Assembly: GCA_903929105.1 (NCBI GenBank)
Contig: CAIYTL010000084.1
Location: forward strand, 1 to 5,866
Origin: an uncultured Micrococcales bacterium
GTDB lineage: Bacteria; Actinomycetota; Actinomycetes; Actinomycetales; Microbacteriaceae
Direction of reading: 5' to 3'
DNA length: 5,866 nucleotides
How positions within the stretch are numbered: the stretch's first letter is position 1; each line of letters begins with the position of its first letter. The notes under the pieces were generated by a model that saw only the letters and a program-made list of their open reading frames with translations, was not told the origin of the DNA and made no database searches. Made by a program: the position numbers and the translations under genes. Of the stretch, positions 1 to 5,866 are shown piece after piece.

Positions 1-2250
1 ATAGCCTCGAGCCAAGCTTGCGATTCGAAAGAACTCTGCGATTTGCGGCTTTAGCCGCGGGTTTTCGAGTGACCTGCGCATTTCGTCGGCGCGAGCAAGC
101 GTGCAGCCTGTCATTCGATTAAAAATTCGCAGCACGTGTTCGTGAAAAATGACCACGCCAAAGGTTTCTCGCAGAATCGGTTCAAGATCGGGGTGCAGAT
201 ATTTCGCTTTGGCGAAGCCGTGCCGACCGTCTAGGTAGGGCGCAATCATGTTGCCTTTCATAGGCCCGGGTCGAAACAGCGAAATTTGAATGGTGAGGTC
301 GTTGAACTTGGTTGGTTGATGTTTGCCGGTGAGTTCACGTTGACCGGGGCTCTCGATTTGAAATATTCCCAGGGTGTTAGTTGTGTTGATAGCGTCAAAA
401 GTTGCGGCGTCGGCTAGGTCGATGGCTTCGAGGTCAACTTTTTTATTGTGAATGCGTTCAATCTCGCGAACCGCATAGGCCATGGTGCTTTGCATTCGCA
501 CTCCAAGAACGTCGAGCTTGAGAAACCCCATAGGGTCCATGTCGTCTTTGTCGAACTGACTCATCGGCAAGCCCATGCCGCTAGGTTCGGTGGGTGTGAG
601 GTTTAGCAGGTTTGAATCACCCAAAATAACCCCGCACGGATGCATCGAAATGTAGCGTGGTAAACGATCGAGACGCTCGGTAATGTCGACTAGCAAGTTC
701 ATGCGCCGGTCTTCTTCGACAGCTTCAGCGATTTTGGCGAGTTCGGGTTTTGCTCCAAGAGCATTGCGAAAACTGCGCGCGCTGAAACGCCAGACGTTTT
801 TTGCGATGTCGTCTATTTGTTCTTCTTCGAAGCCAAGGGCCATTCCTGAATCGCGCACCGCACCGCGCCCACGGTAGGTTGACTGCATCGATAGCAGCGT
901 CACGCGGTTGGAGCCGTAACGTTTGAAAATGGCTCGATAGATTTCGTGGCGTCTAGCCGATTCGACGTCGATGTCGATGTCGGGCAGAGTTGAGCGTTCG
1001 GTGCTTAAGAAGCGTTCAAACAGCAGGTCGTTTTCGATGGGGTCGACTGAACTGATGCCTAACAAATAGTTGATGAGTGAACCTGCGCCCGAACCTCGGG
1101 CCTGTGAACGCACTTTCATGTCGCGAATCATTTGAGCAACATCTGCGACCGTCAAAAAGTAGGTCGAAAAACCGAGTTCACCAATGGTTATGAGTTCTTT
1201 TGATGCGCGATGTTTGGCCTCAAGTTGACGTTTGGCATTTGCGGCGCCGTAGCGCCATTCGAGGCCGTCGTGCACTTTTTGCGAGAGCAGTTCAAATGGA
1301 TTGCCTTCGATGCCAAGAGCGCTCTTTTCGGGCGTTTTTGGCCTGCCCCAGCCGCAGTCGCTGGGTGGGTCGAGTGCGCAAACATCAGCAAGTTTTCGTG
1401 TGCTCTGCAGTAGTTGTTTTGCCCGCACTGTGTCGCCGGTGATCTCGATGGCCAGCGATGCCATTTGCTCTGTGGGTTTTAGCCAGGCCTGAGCGTTTGG
1501 TTGCGGTTCAAAAGCTCCCAGTGGTTCTAAAAACCTTGCTGAATCGAGCACATCGGCTGTGATGGCATCGTCGGGTGTCAGATATCGAACAGCGTTGGTT
1601 AGAACCGTTGCCACACCAACGCTATCTGCCAGTTGCACAAGACGGCTGGCAAGCGTAGTCGAACCGCGTTTGCCGGGTTCGGTCAGATGGTTGACGATTT
1701 CGATGCCGAAAACCCCCGGCAATGCCAGCGCGTTCATCCATTGCGTCAACAGACTTGTTGCTAAGTTCTTGTTGCCAGCCTCGGCTGCGCGCGCAAAGTC
1801 GCTGTCGGCCCCAACTAGCACGGTGCAGTGCGGGCTGTGGTTCAAAGTCTGGCTAAGTTGCTCAAGTGTGAGGCTGGGGGAGCTCTTAACCCCTGGCTTG
1901 CGGGTTCTGCGATCTGCTGAGCCAGTCATTGCTGCGTGAGCGATTGTGACGAGTTTGCACAGCGTTGCCCACCCGAGGCCGTGGGTTTGGCCGTGGGCCA
2001 GTATTACAGCTCGCCCTCGCGGCGCAAAAGTTGAATCGGTCACCTCAAGATCGACGCCCACCACGGGCTTTAGCCCCAGTTGCAGGCATGCGCCGATGTG
2101 CTTGACGGCGCCATAGAGGCCATTGCGGTCGGTTATGGCAAGATGCTCAAAGCCCATGGCTTTAGCAGCCTCAGCGAGCAGCTCAGGCCTGGTAACCCCG
2201 TAATGCCCTGAGTACGCCGAGGCTACGTGCAGGTGACTGAACTGACTCAT
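1..2250 (-). CDS. dnaE2: Error-prone DNA polymerase III alpha subunit, DnaE2/ImuC type (3' end beyond window)
   Basis: This is a C-family DNA polymerase, read without interruption for 750 codons; the C-terminal part lies past the left edge. The family synthesises DNA, and the DnaE2 branch performs damage-induced, mutagenic translesion synthesis in the cytoplasm. An N-terminal PHP domain starts with a HLH motif (H6, H8), but its usual TDH is TDR (D41-R42), so metal binding there is probably lost. The palm shows ARGSGAGS from residue 384 and PDIDIDVES with catalytic aspartates D426 and D428. The third aspartate is D580 in FLKLDVLG, 152 residues on, the same spacing as E. coli D403-D555. Later come HPCGVIL (H537) and FRPGPM (R660). 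PDIDIDVES and ARGSGAGS favour DnaE2 over replicative DnaE1 (family recall). The ATG at 2250 follows the DUF6504 stop by two bases with no clear ribosome site, suggesting translational coupling under the LexA box upstream. Confidence 0.9.
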   Translation of the reverse strand, partial: MSQFSHLHVASAYSGHYGVTRPELLAEAAKAMGFEHLAITDRNGLYGAVKHIGACLQLGLKPVVGVDLEVTDSTFAPRGRAVILAHGQTHGLGWATLCKLVTIAHAAMTGSADRRTRKPGVKSSPSLTLEQLSQTLNHSPHCTVLVGADSDFARAAEAGNKNLATSLLTQWMNALALPGVFGIEIVNHLTEPGKRGSTTLASRLVQLADSVGVATVLTNAVRYLTPDDAITADVLDSARFLEPLGAFEPQPNAQAWLKPTEQMASLAIEITGDTVRAKQLLQSTRKLADVCALDPPSDCGWGRPKTPEKSALGIEGNPFELLSQKVHDGLEWRYGAANAKRQLEAKHRASKELITIGELGFSTYFLTVADVAQMIRDMKVRSQARGSGAGSLINYLLGISSVDPIENDLLFERFLSTERSTLPDIDIDVESARRHEIYRAIFKRYGSNRVTLLSMQSTYRGRGAVRDSGMALGFEEEQIDDIAKNVWRFSARSFRNALGAKPELAKIAEAVEEDRRMNLLVDITERLDRLPRYISMHPCGVILGDSNLLNLTPTEPSGMGLPMSQFDKDDMDPMGFLKLDVLGVRMQSTMAYAVREIERIHNKKVDLEAIDLADAATFDAINTTNTLGIFQIESPGQRELTGKHQPTKFNDLTIQISLFRPGPMKGNMIAPYLDGRHGFAKAKYLHPDLEPILRETFGVVIFHEHVLRIFNRMTGCTLARADEMRRSLENPRLKPQIAEFFRIASLARGY

Positions 2251-2252
2251 GG

Positions 2253-2579
2253 CTAATCAAAAATGCGTTCTAAGCGCCAACTGTGGTTGTCGTTGTTGTG
2301 GATCAGTTGAAATTGGGTGAGGGTTTGCAGATTGCCACCATCGCCGCTGCTTAGATCTAGCGCCGACACCGGCATGGCCAGCACCCGCCACATTTCAACC
2401 TCGAGTGACCCAGCACCGATGCCGCGTTGCACCCTTGCTGATTCAACCCACCATTCTTTGCGAGCAAACCAGCGACTTGGTCTTTGCCTCACAACATAGC
2501 TCTGGCCTCGCCAGCTAAACCCAATAGGCTCAGTGTTTTGGTTAACCAAAACCGAAATTGATTCATCGATTCTTCTCAT
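2253..2579 (-). CDS. DUF6504 family protein, first gene of an SOS operon with dnaE2
   Basis: This is a 108-residue soluble protein of unknown function. Its layout fits my recollection of DUF6504, an actinobacterial family found beside imuB and dnaE2: an N-terminal MRRIDESI, then FSWRGQSYVV (residues 21-30), a Trp-rich part with RW and EWW, a central EMWRV, and a C-terminal WRLERIFD. No catalytic motif, signal peptide or membrane segment is visible. I chose the ATG at 2579 because a longer in-frame reading from 2666 would translate through the LexA operator, and because the family begins with this MRR sequence. A weak GGGG lies six bases before the start. It ends two bases before dnaE2, so the two proteins are probably made together on DNA damage. 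A role as an accessory factor in translesion synthesis is inferred only from context and co-regulation. Confidence 0.82.
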   Translation of the reverse strand: MRRIDESISVLVNQNTEPIGFSWRGQSYVVRQRPSRWFARKEWWVESARVQRGIGAGSLEVEMWRVLAMPVSALDLSSGDGGNLQTLTQFQLIHNNDNHSWRLERIFD

Positions 2580-2605
2580 CTTTAACCCCGTGCTTGTTCT
2601 TTTTA

Positions 2606-2621
2606 TCGAACATTTGTTCGA
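2606..2621 (-). promoter_or_regulatory. LexA operator (SOS box) of the DUF6504-dnaE2 operon
   Basis: On the plus strand the site reads TCGAACATTTGTTCGA, with perfect 6-bp inverted arms around a 4-base centre. It matches the established Gram-positive/actinobacterial LexA consensus (TCGAAC-N4-GTTCGA) exactly in both arms. It lies 26 bases upstream of the DUF6504 start, the expected place for a repressor site over a core promoter. I could not assign convincing -10 and -35 hexamers around it; TAGTTAT just upstream on the minus strand is a weak -10 candidate. Confidence 0.93.
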
Positions 2622-2652
2622 ATAACTAGAGTGTATGAGGGGCCTACGACAT

Positions 2653-2665
2653 TGCAAATTTTGCA
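2653..2665. repeat. Short palindrome TGCAAA-T-TTTGCA upstream of the SOS box
   Basis: This is a perfect 6-bp inverted repeat around one central base, starting 31 bases upstream of the LexA operator in the 201-base gap between the SRAP gene and DUF6504. It could be a second operator for the SOS promoter. It is AT-rich and short, so chance is a real alternative. The rest of the gap (2666-2780) holds GCTGG/CCAGC repeats between 2711 and 2746 but no convincing terminator or gene. Confidence 0.3.
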
Positions 2666-2780
2666 TGGTGTTTTGCTATGAGCCGCTTCAACTAATACTT
2701 GAAGGTTGTCGCTGGAGCCAGCAAAACAGTCGCCGCAAGAGCTGGCAAGCCCAACACAAAACCGGCCATCAAGCTGGGCG

Positions 2781-3515
2781 CTAGACCGAGCGAATCAAAC
2801 CAGAGTTATTCGAGCCAACCTTGCCCACTTCAGGGCCCACCTCGTGAAACAGCGCTTCAGCGGCAATTTCGTCAGAAACAGAAGCAACTGCTGCTAAAAG
2901 TTCAGGCGTTGCATCGGCGCTCGGGTCAAGCCATTCATCGAGAGTGTCTGGGCTGAGCAGAACCGGGTTTCGATCGTGAATGTGCGCCAGCTCAGGCGCA
3001 GATGCCTTTGTCACAATCGATGCCGACAACAACCAGCGATCGGGCGCGCCAGCGGGTTTAGTCGGGTCAGCCCACCAATCATAGATTCCCGCAAAAGCAA
3101 ACATGCCCTCATCGCCAGCGTTGATATAGATTGGGCGCTTTTCGCCCGAGTCAGACACCTGCCACTCAAAGTAGCCAGATGCTGGAATCAAGCAACGTCT
3201 GCGCAAAACCGACTCTTTGAATGAAGGCTTCTCAAATAAAGTTTCGATTCGGGCGTTGAATAGGGGTGCCATGTCGCCGGGGCCTTTGCTCCAGCGAGGC
3301 ACCAAACCCCAGCGTGCGCTGTGAAACTCCCGACTCAAATCGCCAATCGGGTTGCCGTGCTCGTCGCGCTCAAAGCCCCGATCAACCAAAATCGGCACGT
3401 TTTGCGTGGGTGCGATGTTATAGCTGGGCAGGTCGAATTCGCCTAAGACTTCATCTGATTCAAAAATCATTGCAATTTCGCCAATGGTGCGTGCCACCAC
3501 AAATCGACCACACAT
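2781..3515 (-). CDS. SRAP family protein (YedK/HMCES-type abasic-site DNA-protein crosslinker)
   Basis: This complete 244-residue SOS-response-associated peptidase (SRAP) domain protein is close to the usual family length. Family members sense abasic sites in single-stranded DNA and form a stable thiazolidine crosslink through Cys2 after removal of Met1, shielding the lesion. The start MCGRF puts the essential cysteine at position 2 and fixes the start codon; a TGGAG ribosome site lies seven bases upstream. Other active-site residues align to E. coli YedK: N87 in FNARIET (YedK N75), E117 in GYFEW (E105) and H180 in HIHDR (H160). YNIAPTQ (32-38) and WGLVPRW (69-75) are also typical. The usual HDRMPV reads HDRNPV here (N183). 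It lies on the same strand as the SOS operon, about 200 bases upstream, but no LexA box precedes it. Its divergent neighbour is cydA, with which it shares a promoter region. Confidence 0.95.
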   Translation of the reverse strand: MCGRFVVARTIGEIAMIFESDEVLGEFDLPSYNIAPTQNVPILVDRGFERDEHGNPIGDLSREFHSARWGLVPRWSKGPGDMAPLFNARIETLFEKPSFKESVLRRRCLIPASGYFEWQVSDSGEKRPIYINAGDEGMFAFAGIYDWWADPTKPAGAPDRWLLSASIVTKASAPELAHIHDRNPVLLSPDTLDEWLDPSADATPELLAAVASVSDEIAAEALFHEVGPEVGKVGSNNSGLIRSV

Positions 3516-3522
3516 TGCAACA

Positions 3523-3527
3523 CTCCA
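3523..3527 (-). promoter_or_regulatory. Ribosome binding site of the SRAP gene
   Basis: The minus strand reads TGGAG seven bases before the ATG at 3515. It supports a start that leaves the catalytic cysteine at residue 2. An out-of-frame ATG overlaps this site and would not give an SRAP protein. Confidence 0.7.
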
Positions 3528-3544
3528 TTAACTAGAAAACTTTA

Positions 3545-3563
3545 TTAGGTATGCCTTACCTTC
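3545..3563. promoter_or_regulatory. Candidate DtxR/IdeR-type iron box between the SRAP gene and cydA
   Basis: The core is a perfect inverted repeat AGGTA-N5-TACCT (3547-3561). The established iron box TTAGGTTAGGCTAACCTAA has the same AGGT(A/T)-N5-(A/T)ACCT geometry; the minus-strand 19-mer here matches it at 14 of 19 positions by my count. On the minus strand the palindrome abuts an AT-rich TAATAA that could be a -10 for the SRAP gene. On the plus strand it lies about 75 bases upstream of cydA. Metal-dependent control of either gene is inference; a different regulator with a similar palindrome is possible. Confidence 0.4.
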
Positions 3564-3564
3564 G

Positions 3565-3596
3565 TTGTTTTCAGCCTACCTTCAGGAGTAGACAGA
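3565..3596 (+). promoter_or_regulatory. Weak candidate cydA promoter
   Basis: TTGTTT (3565-3570) could be a -35 and TAGACA (3589-3594) a -10, 18 bases apart, about 40 bases before the cydA ATG. The -10 matches the consensus poorly, so this is only the best pair visible in the 120-base gap. The TACCTTC repeat lies partly between the two hexamers. Confidence 0.22.
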
Positions 3597-3599
3597 AGG

Positions 3600-3622
3600 T
3601 GAAAGCAAAACCGAAGCTTTCA
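3600..3622 (+). repeat. 7-bp inverted repeat just upstream of the cydA ribosome binding site
   Basis: TGAAAGC (3600-3606) and GCTTTCA (3616-3622) pair perfectly around a 9-base A-rich loop. The repeat ends 13 bases before the cydA ATG and directly before the ribosome site. It could act as a hairpin in the 5' leader or as an operator. It does not match the Rex consensus TTGTGAA-N4-TTCACAA, and no U-run follows it, so it is not a terminator. Confidence 0.45.
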
Positions 3623-3625
3623 GAA

Positions 3626-3630
3626 AGAGG
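3626..3630 (+). promoter_or_regulatory. Ribosome binding site of cydA
   Basis: AGAGG lies five bases before the ATG at 3636. A second in-frame ATG at 3657, preceded by CAGGG, would remove seven residues and fits the usual actinobacterial CydA N-terminus equally well. The better-spaced upstream site favours 3636. Confidence 0.55.
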
Positions 3631-3635
3631 CAAAG

Positions 3636-5057
3636 ATGCCACACGCATCAGGGCTAATGACCGACTTATCAGCGCTTGACCTGTCACGCTGGCAGTTTGG
3701 TTTGACCACCGTTTATCACTTCTTGTTTGTGCCACTCACCATTGGCATGGTGCTTTTGGTTGCTATTTTGCAAACCACATGGGTGCGAACCAATAACGAA
3801 AAATACCTCAAACTCACAAAACTCTTTGGCAAAATCTTTTTGATCAACTTTGCCATGGGCGTTGTTACCGGCATCGTGCAAGAGTTCCAGTTCGGCATGA
3901 ACTGGTCAGACTATTCGCGCTTCGTGGGTGACGTCTTCGGTGCACCACTTGCCATGGAAGGTCTGATTGCGTTCTTCTTTGAGGCTACTTTCATCGGCCT
4001 TTGGATATTCGGTTGGGATCGACTCTCAAAAAAGGTTCACCTCGCAACAATTTGGATCACGGTATTCGGTGTCTGGGCTTCGGCCTATTTCATTTTGGCT
4101 GCTAATGCTTTCATGCAAAACCCGGTCGGATTCTCAATTAACACCGAGAAGAATCGCGCCGAGTTGACCAACATTGGTTCAGTGCTGACCAACGTCGTTG
4201 CGCTGAATCAGTTTCCGCACACCATCGTTGCATCAATCATGTTTGCGGGTGCTGTGATCGCTTCGATTTCGGCCTATCACCTAAAGCGTGGTCAGCATGT
4301 TGCTGATATGCGCACTTCTTTGCGTTTTGGTCTCTGGGCCTCGCTTGTAGGTGGTGTTGGCACAGTGTTTACCGGTGACGGGCTAGGCCTTGCTATGGTT
4401 CAAACTCAGCCAATGAAAATGGCTGCTGCCGAAGCGCTGTACAACACAACTAAAAACGCTTCTTTCTCGATTTTCACTTTGGGTACACCAGATGGACACA
4501 GCGAGTTGTTTTCGATTCGCATTCCTGACCTGCTGTCGTTCCTGTCAACCCACACCCTAAGCGGCCAGGTAGAAGGCATCAACGACCTCAACGCACAATA
4601 TCAAACTCTTTATGGCCCCGGCGACTATAACCCTGTGATTTGGATCACCTATTGGGCTTTTAGATGGATGATCGGCCTTGGCATGCTTTCGGCCTTGGTT
4701 GCAGTGGTTGGTTTGTGGTTAACCCGTAAGCAAGAGGCAAAACTGCCTAAATGGGCTTGGAATGTAGCTATTTGGAGTGCTCCACTTTCGCTAATCGCAA
4801 TCTCGGTTGGCTGGTTGTTCACCGAAATGGGTCGCCAACCTTGGATCGTCTTCAAACTTATGAAAACGGCTGATGCGGTCTCGCCTGGAATCAATGGAGT
4901 CGACGTTTTGATTTCACTGATTGTTTTCACCCTGATTTATGGTGCTCTTGCAGTGGTCGAGTTCAAGTTGCTTCTGAAGGCAGCGCAGCACGGCCCAGAA
5001 GATGTCAAACCGGTGGACTCTGACGCTGATGCCGATCAACTTACCGTCGCATACTAA
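3636..5057 (+). CDS. cydA: Cytochrome bd quinol oxidase subunit I
   Basis: CydA is the heme-bearing subunit of the membrane cytochrome bd oxidase, which oxidises quinol and reduces oxygen to water with high affinity. All 473 residues are present and mostly form membrane helices. Alignment to E. coli, with a constant offset of nine residues in the N-terminal half, places H28 (E. coli H19), E108 and E116 (E99, E107) in PLAMEGLIAFFFE, and H195 (H186). K261 and E266 of the quinol loop match K252 and E257. Later, M345 (M393) and E397 in EMGRQPW (E445) complete the heme ligands. Between K261 and M345 there are about 57 fewer residues than in E. coli, so this is the short-Q-loop type. I see no cysteine in the whole protein. 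The tail is acidic (VDSDADAD). cydB follows after 19 bases, so the two are co-transcribed. Confidence 0.98.
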   Translation: MPHASGLMTDLSALDLSRWQFGLTTVYHFLFVPLTIGMVLLVAILQTTWVRTNNEKYLKLTKLFGKIFLINFAMGVVTGIVQEFQFGMNWSDYSRFVGDVFGAPLAMEGLIAFFFEATFIGLWIFGWDRLSKKVHLATIWITVFGVWASAYFILAANAFMQNPVGFSINTEKNRAELTNIGSVLTNVVALNQFPHTIVASIMFAGAVIASISAYHLKRGQHVADMRTSLRFGLWASLVGGVGTVFTGDGLGLAMVQTQPMKMAAAEALYNTTKNASFSIFTLGTPDGHSELFSIRIPDLLSFLSTHTLSGQVEGINDLNAQYQTLYGPGDYNPVIWITYWAFRWMIGLGMLSALVAVVGLWLTRKQEAKLPKWAWNVAIWSAPLSLIAISVGWLFTEMGRQPWIVFKLMKTADAVSPGINGVDVLISLIVFTLIYGALAVVEFKLLLKAAQHGPEDVKPVDSDADADQLTVAY

Positions 5058-5076
5058 GAAAGAAGAAGACTAAAAA

Positions 5077-5866
5077 ATGAATTACGAAACTTTACAAAAC
5101 GTTTGGTTTTTAGTTGTCGGTTTCTTGTTTATCGGCTACTTCGTGCTCGATGGTTTTGACTTTGGCGTGGGAATGGCACTGCCATTCTTGGGCAAAGATG
5201 ACACCGATCGTCGTGTTCTAATTAACACGATTGGTCCAGTCTGGGATCTCAACGAAACCTGGGTAATCGTTGCTGGCGCAGCTCTCTTCGCATCTTTTCC
5301 GGAGTGGTACGCAACCCTGTTCAGCGGTTTTTATCTGCCTCTACTGTTGATTTTGGCGGCATTGATTGCGCGCGGTGTTGCATTTGAATATCGAGGCAAA
5401 AGAACAGACATCAAGTGGCGCAAAACCTTTGACTGGATGATTGTTATCGGTTCAGCATTGCCTGCGCTGCTTTGGGGTGTTGCTTTTGCAAACATCGTTC
5501 AGGGCGTGCCAGTTGAACTTCGTGCCACTAGCCACCAGGTCAACGTCAACGGATTGCTGCAGACTGTTAGCGGTCAAGATCACATTTTCACCGGCAACCT
5601 GTTCACTCTGCTGAATGCCTATGGACTTTTGGGTGGTTTGGTAACTTTGACGTTGTTCTTTACCCACGGCCTGATATTCATCAGTCTTAAAACTGATGGC
5701 GACATAAAGTTGCGTGCTAGAGCACTAGCCACTCGAGTTGGCATCATCGCTACCGCTCTGGCTGCCGCGTTCTTGCTTTGGACGCTCATCGCTCACGCCA
5801 GCGGCCAGTTATTTGTGTTTGGCCTTATTTTGAGTTTGGTTGCAGCAGTTAGCCCGATTGCTGCTA
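5077..5866 (+). CDS. cydB: Cytochrome bd quinol oxidase subunit II (3' end beyond window)
   Basis: CydB is the second large membrane subunit of cytochrome bd oxidase and pairs with CydA. The first 263 residues are visible and open to the right edge; the family is usually about 330-380 residues. It starts MNYETLQNVW and carries LDGFDFGVGM with D28 (E. coli D29) and PVWDLNETW with D57 (E. coli D58), residues linked to the proton path in E. coli. FSGFY, GVAFANIVQGVP and TGNLFTLLNAYGLLGG are further family motifs. Between GVPVEL and TGNLF there is a longer polar loop than in E. coli. The ATG follows the cydA stop by 19 bases, preceded by an A/G-rich stretch (AAGAAAGAAGAAG) that is a weak ribosome site. 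cydDC, the transporter genes often downstream, would lie outside the window. Confidence 0.97.
   Translation, partial: MNYETLQNVWFLVVGFLFIGYFVLDGFDFGVGMALPFLGKDDTDRRVLINTIGPVWDLNETWVIVAGAALFASFPEWYATLFSGFYLPLLLILAALIARGVAFEYRGKRTDIKWRKTFDWMIVIGSALPALLWGVAFANIVQGVPVELRATSHQVNVNGLLQTVSGQDHIFTGNLFTLLNAYGLLGGLVTLTLFFTHGLIFISLKTDGDIKLRARALATRVGIIATALAAAFLLWTLIAHASGQLFVFGLILSLVAAVSPIAA

Noticed and set aside
1559..1939. Plus-strand open frame of 126 codons inside the polymerase region
   Set aside because: It is antisense to dnaE2, whose motifs and frame are clear throughout. It has no recognisable domain.
2580..2666. N-terminal extension of DUF6504 to an ATG at 2666 (137 residues)
   Set aside because: The extra 29 residues would be translated from the LexA operator and promoter region and do not resemble the family. 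The ATG at 2579 fits the family start.
2711..2746. GCTGG/CCAGC inverted repeats after the SRAP gene as a terminator
   Set aside because: GCCAGC and GCTGGC can pair across an 18-base loop, but no T-run follows on either strand in the direction of transcription.
2692..2769. A 25-residue hydrophobic reading frame on the minus strand (starts MAGFVLGLPAL, ends TTFKY)
   Set aside because: It looks membrane-like and sits just after the SRAP stop, but it has no ribosome site and an in-frame stop lies a short way upstream. It is too short to separate from chance.
2699..3535. Several plus-strand open frames opposite the SRAP gene
   Set aside because: The minus-strand SRAP protein has all family motifs and active-site residues; the opposite frames are low-complexity, Arg/Gln-rich shadows.
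3600..3622. Rex operator upstream of cydA
   Set aside because: The arms TGAAAGC/GCTTTCA with a 9-base loop do not match TTGTGAA-N4-TTCACAA in sequence or spacing.

Overview
The window looks like part of an actinobacterial chromosome with a moderate GC content of roughly 50% (estimated by eye). It is plausibly from a small-genome Microbacteriaceae lineage such as the freshwater Luna-type bacteria, but that lineage call is inference. The evidence is the LexA-box type (TCGAAC-N4-GTTCGA), an actinobacterial-style error-prone DnaE preceded by a DUF6504 protein, and a short-Q-loop cytochrome bd oxidase. I see no rRNA, tRNA, CRISPR array, insertion sequence or phage gene. No stretch longer than about 200 bases lacks a gene.

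Left half, minus strand, a DNA-damage region. Bases 1-2250 encode the first 750 residues of a C-family DNA polymerase III alpha subunit of the DnaE2 (ImuC-like, error-prone) type; its 3' end is outside the window. Two bases upstream of its ATG ends a 108-residue DUF6504 protein (2253-2579). Just 26 bases upstream of that start is a perfect 16-bp LexA operator (2606-2621), so the pair is almost certainly an SOS-induced operon. Next upstream, after a gap of about 200 bases and on the same strand, is a complete SRAP/YedK (HMCES-type) protein that crosslinks to abasic sites in single-stranded DNA (2781-3515). It has no LexA box of its own. The Y-family polymerase ImuB that usually accompanies such a DnaE2 is not next to it here.

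Right half, plus strand, respiration. cydA (3636-5057) is complete and cydB (5077 onward) runs off the right edge; 19 bases separate them. Together they form the quinol-oxidising, high-oxygen-affinity cytochrome bd terminal oxidase in the membrane. All heme ligands and main quinol-loop residues can be found by alignment to the E. coli protein.

The 120-base divergent intergenic region (3516-3635) between the SRAP gene and cydA holds the most unexplained regulatory structure. It contains an AGGTA-N5-TACCT palindrome with the geometry of a DtxR/IdeR iron box, a repeated TACCTTC element at 20-base spacing with an inverted copy, and a 7-bp inverted repeat just before the cydA ribosome binding site.
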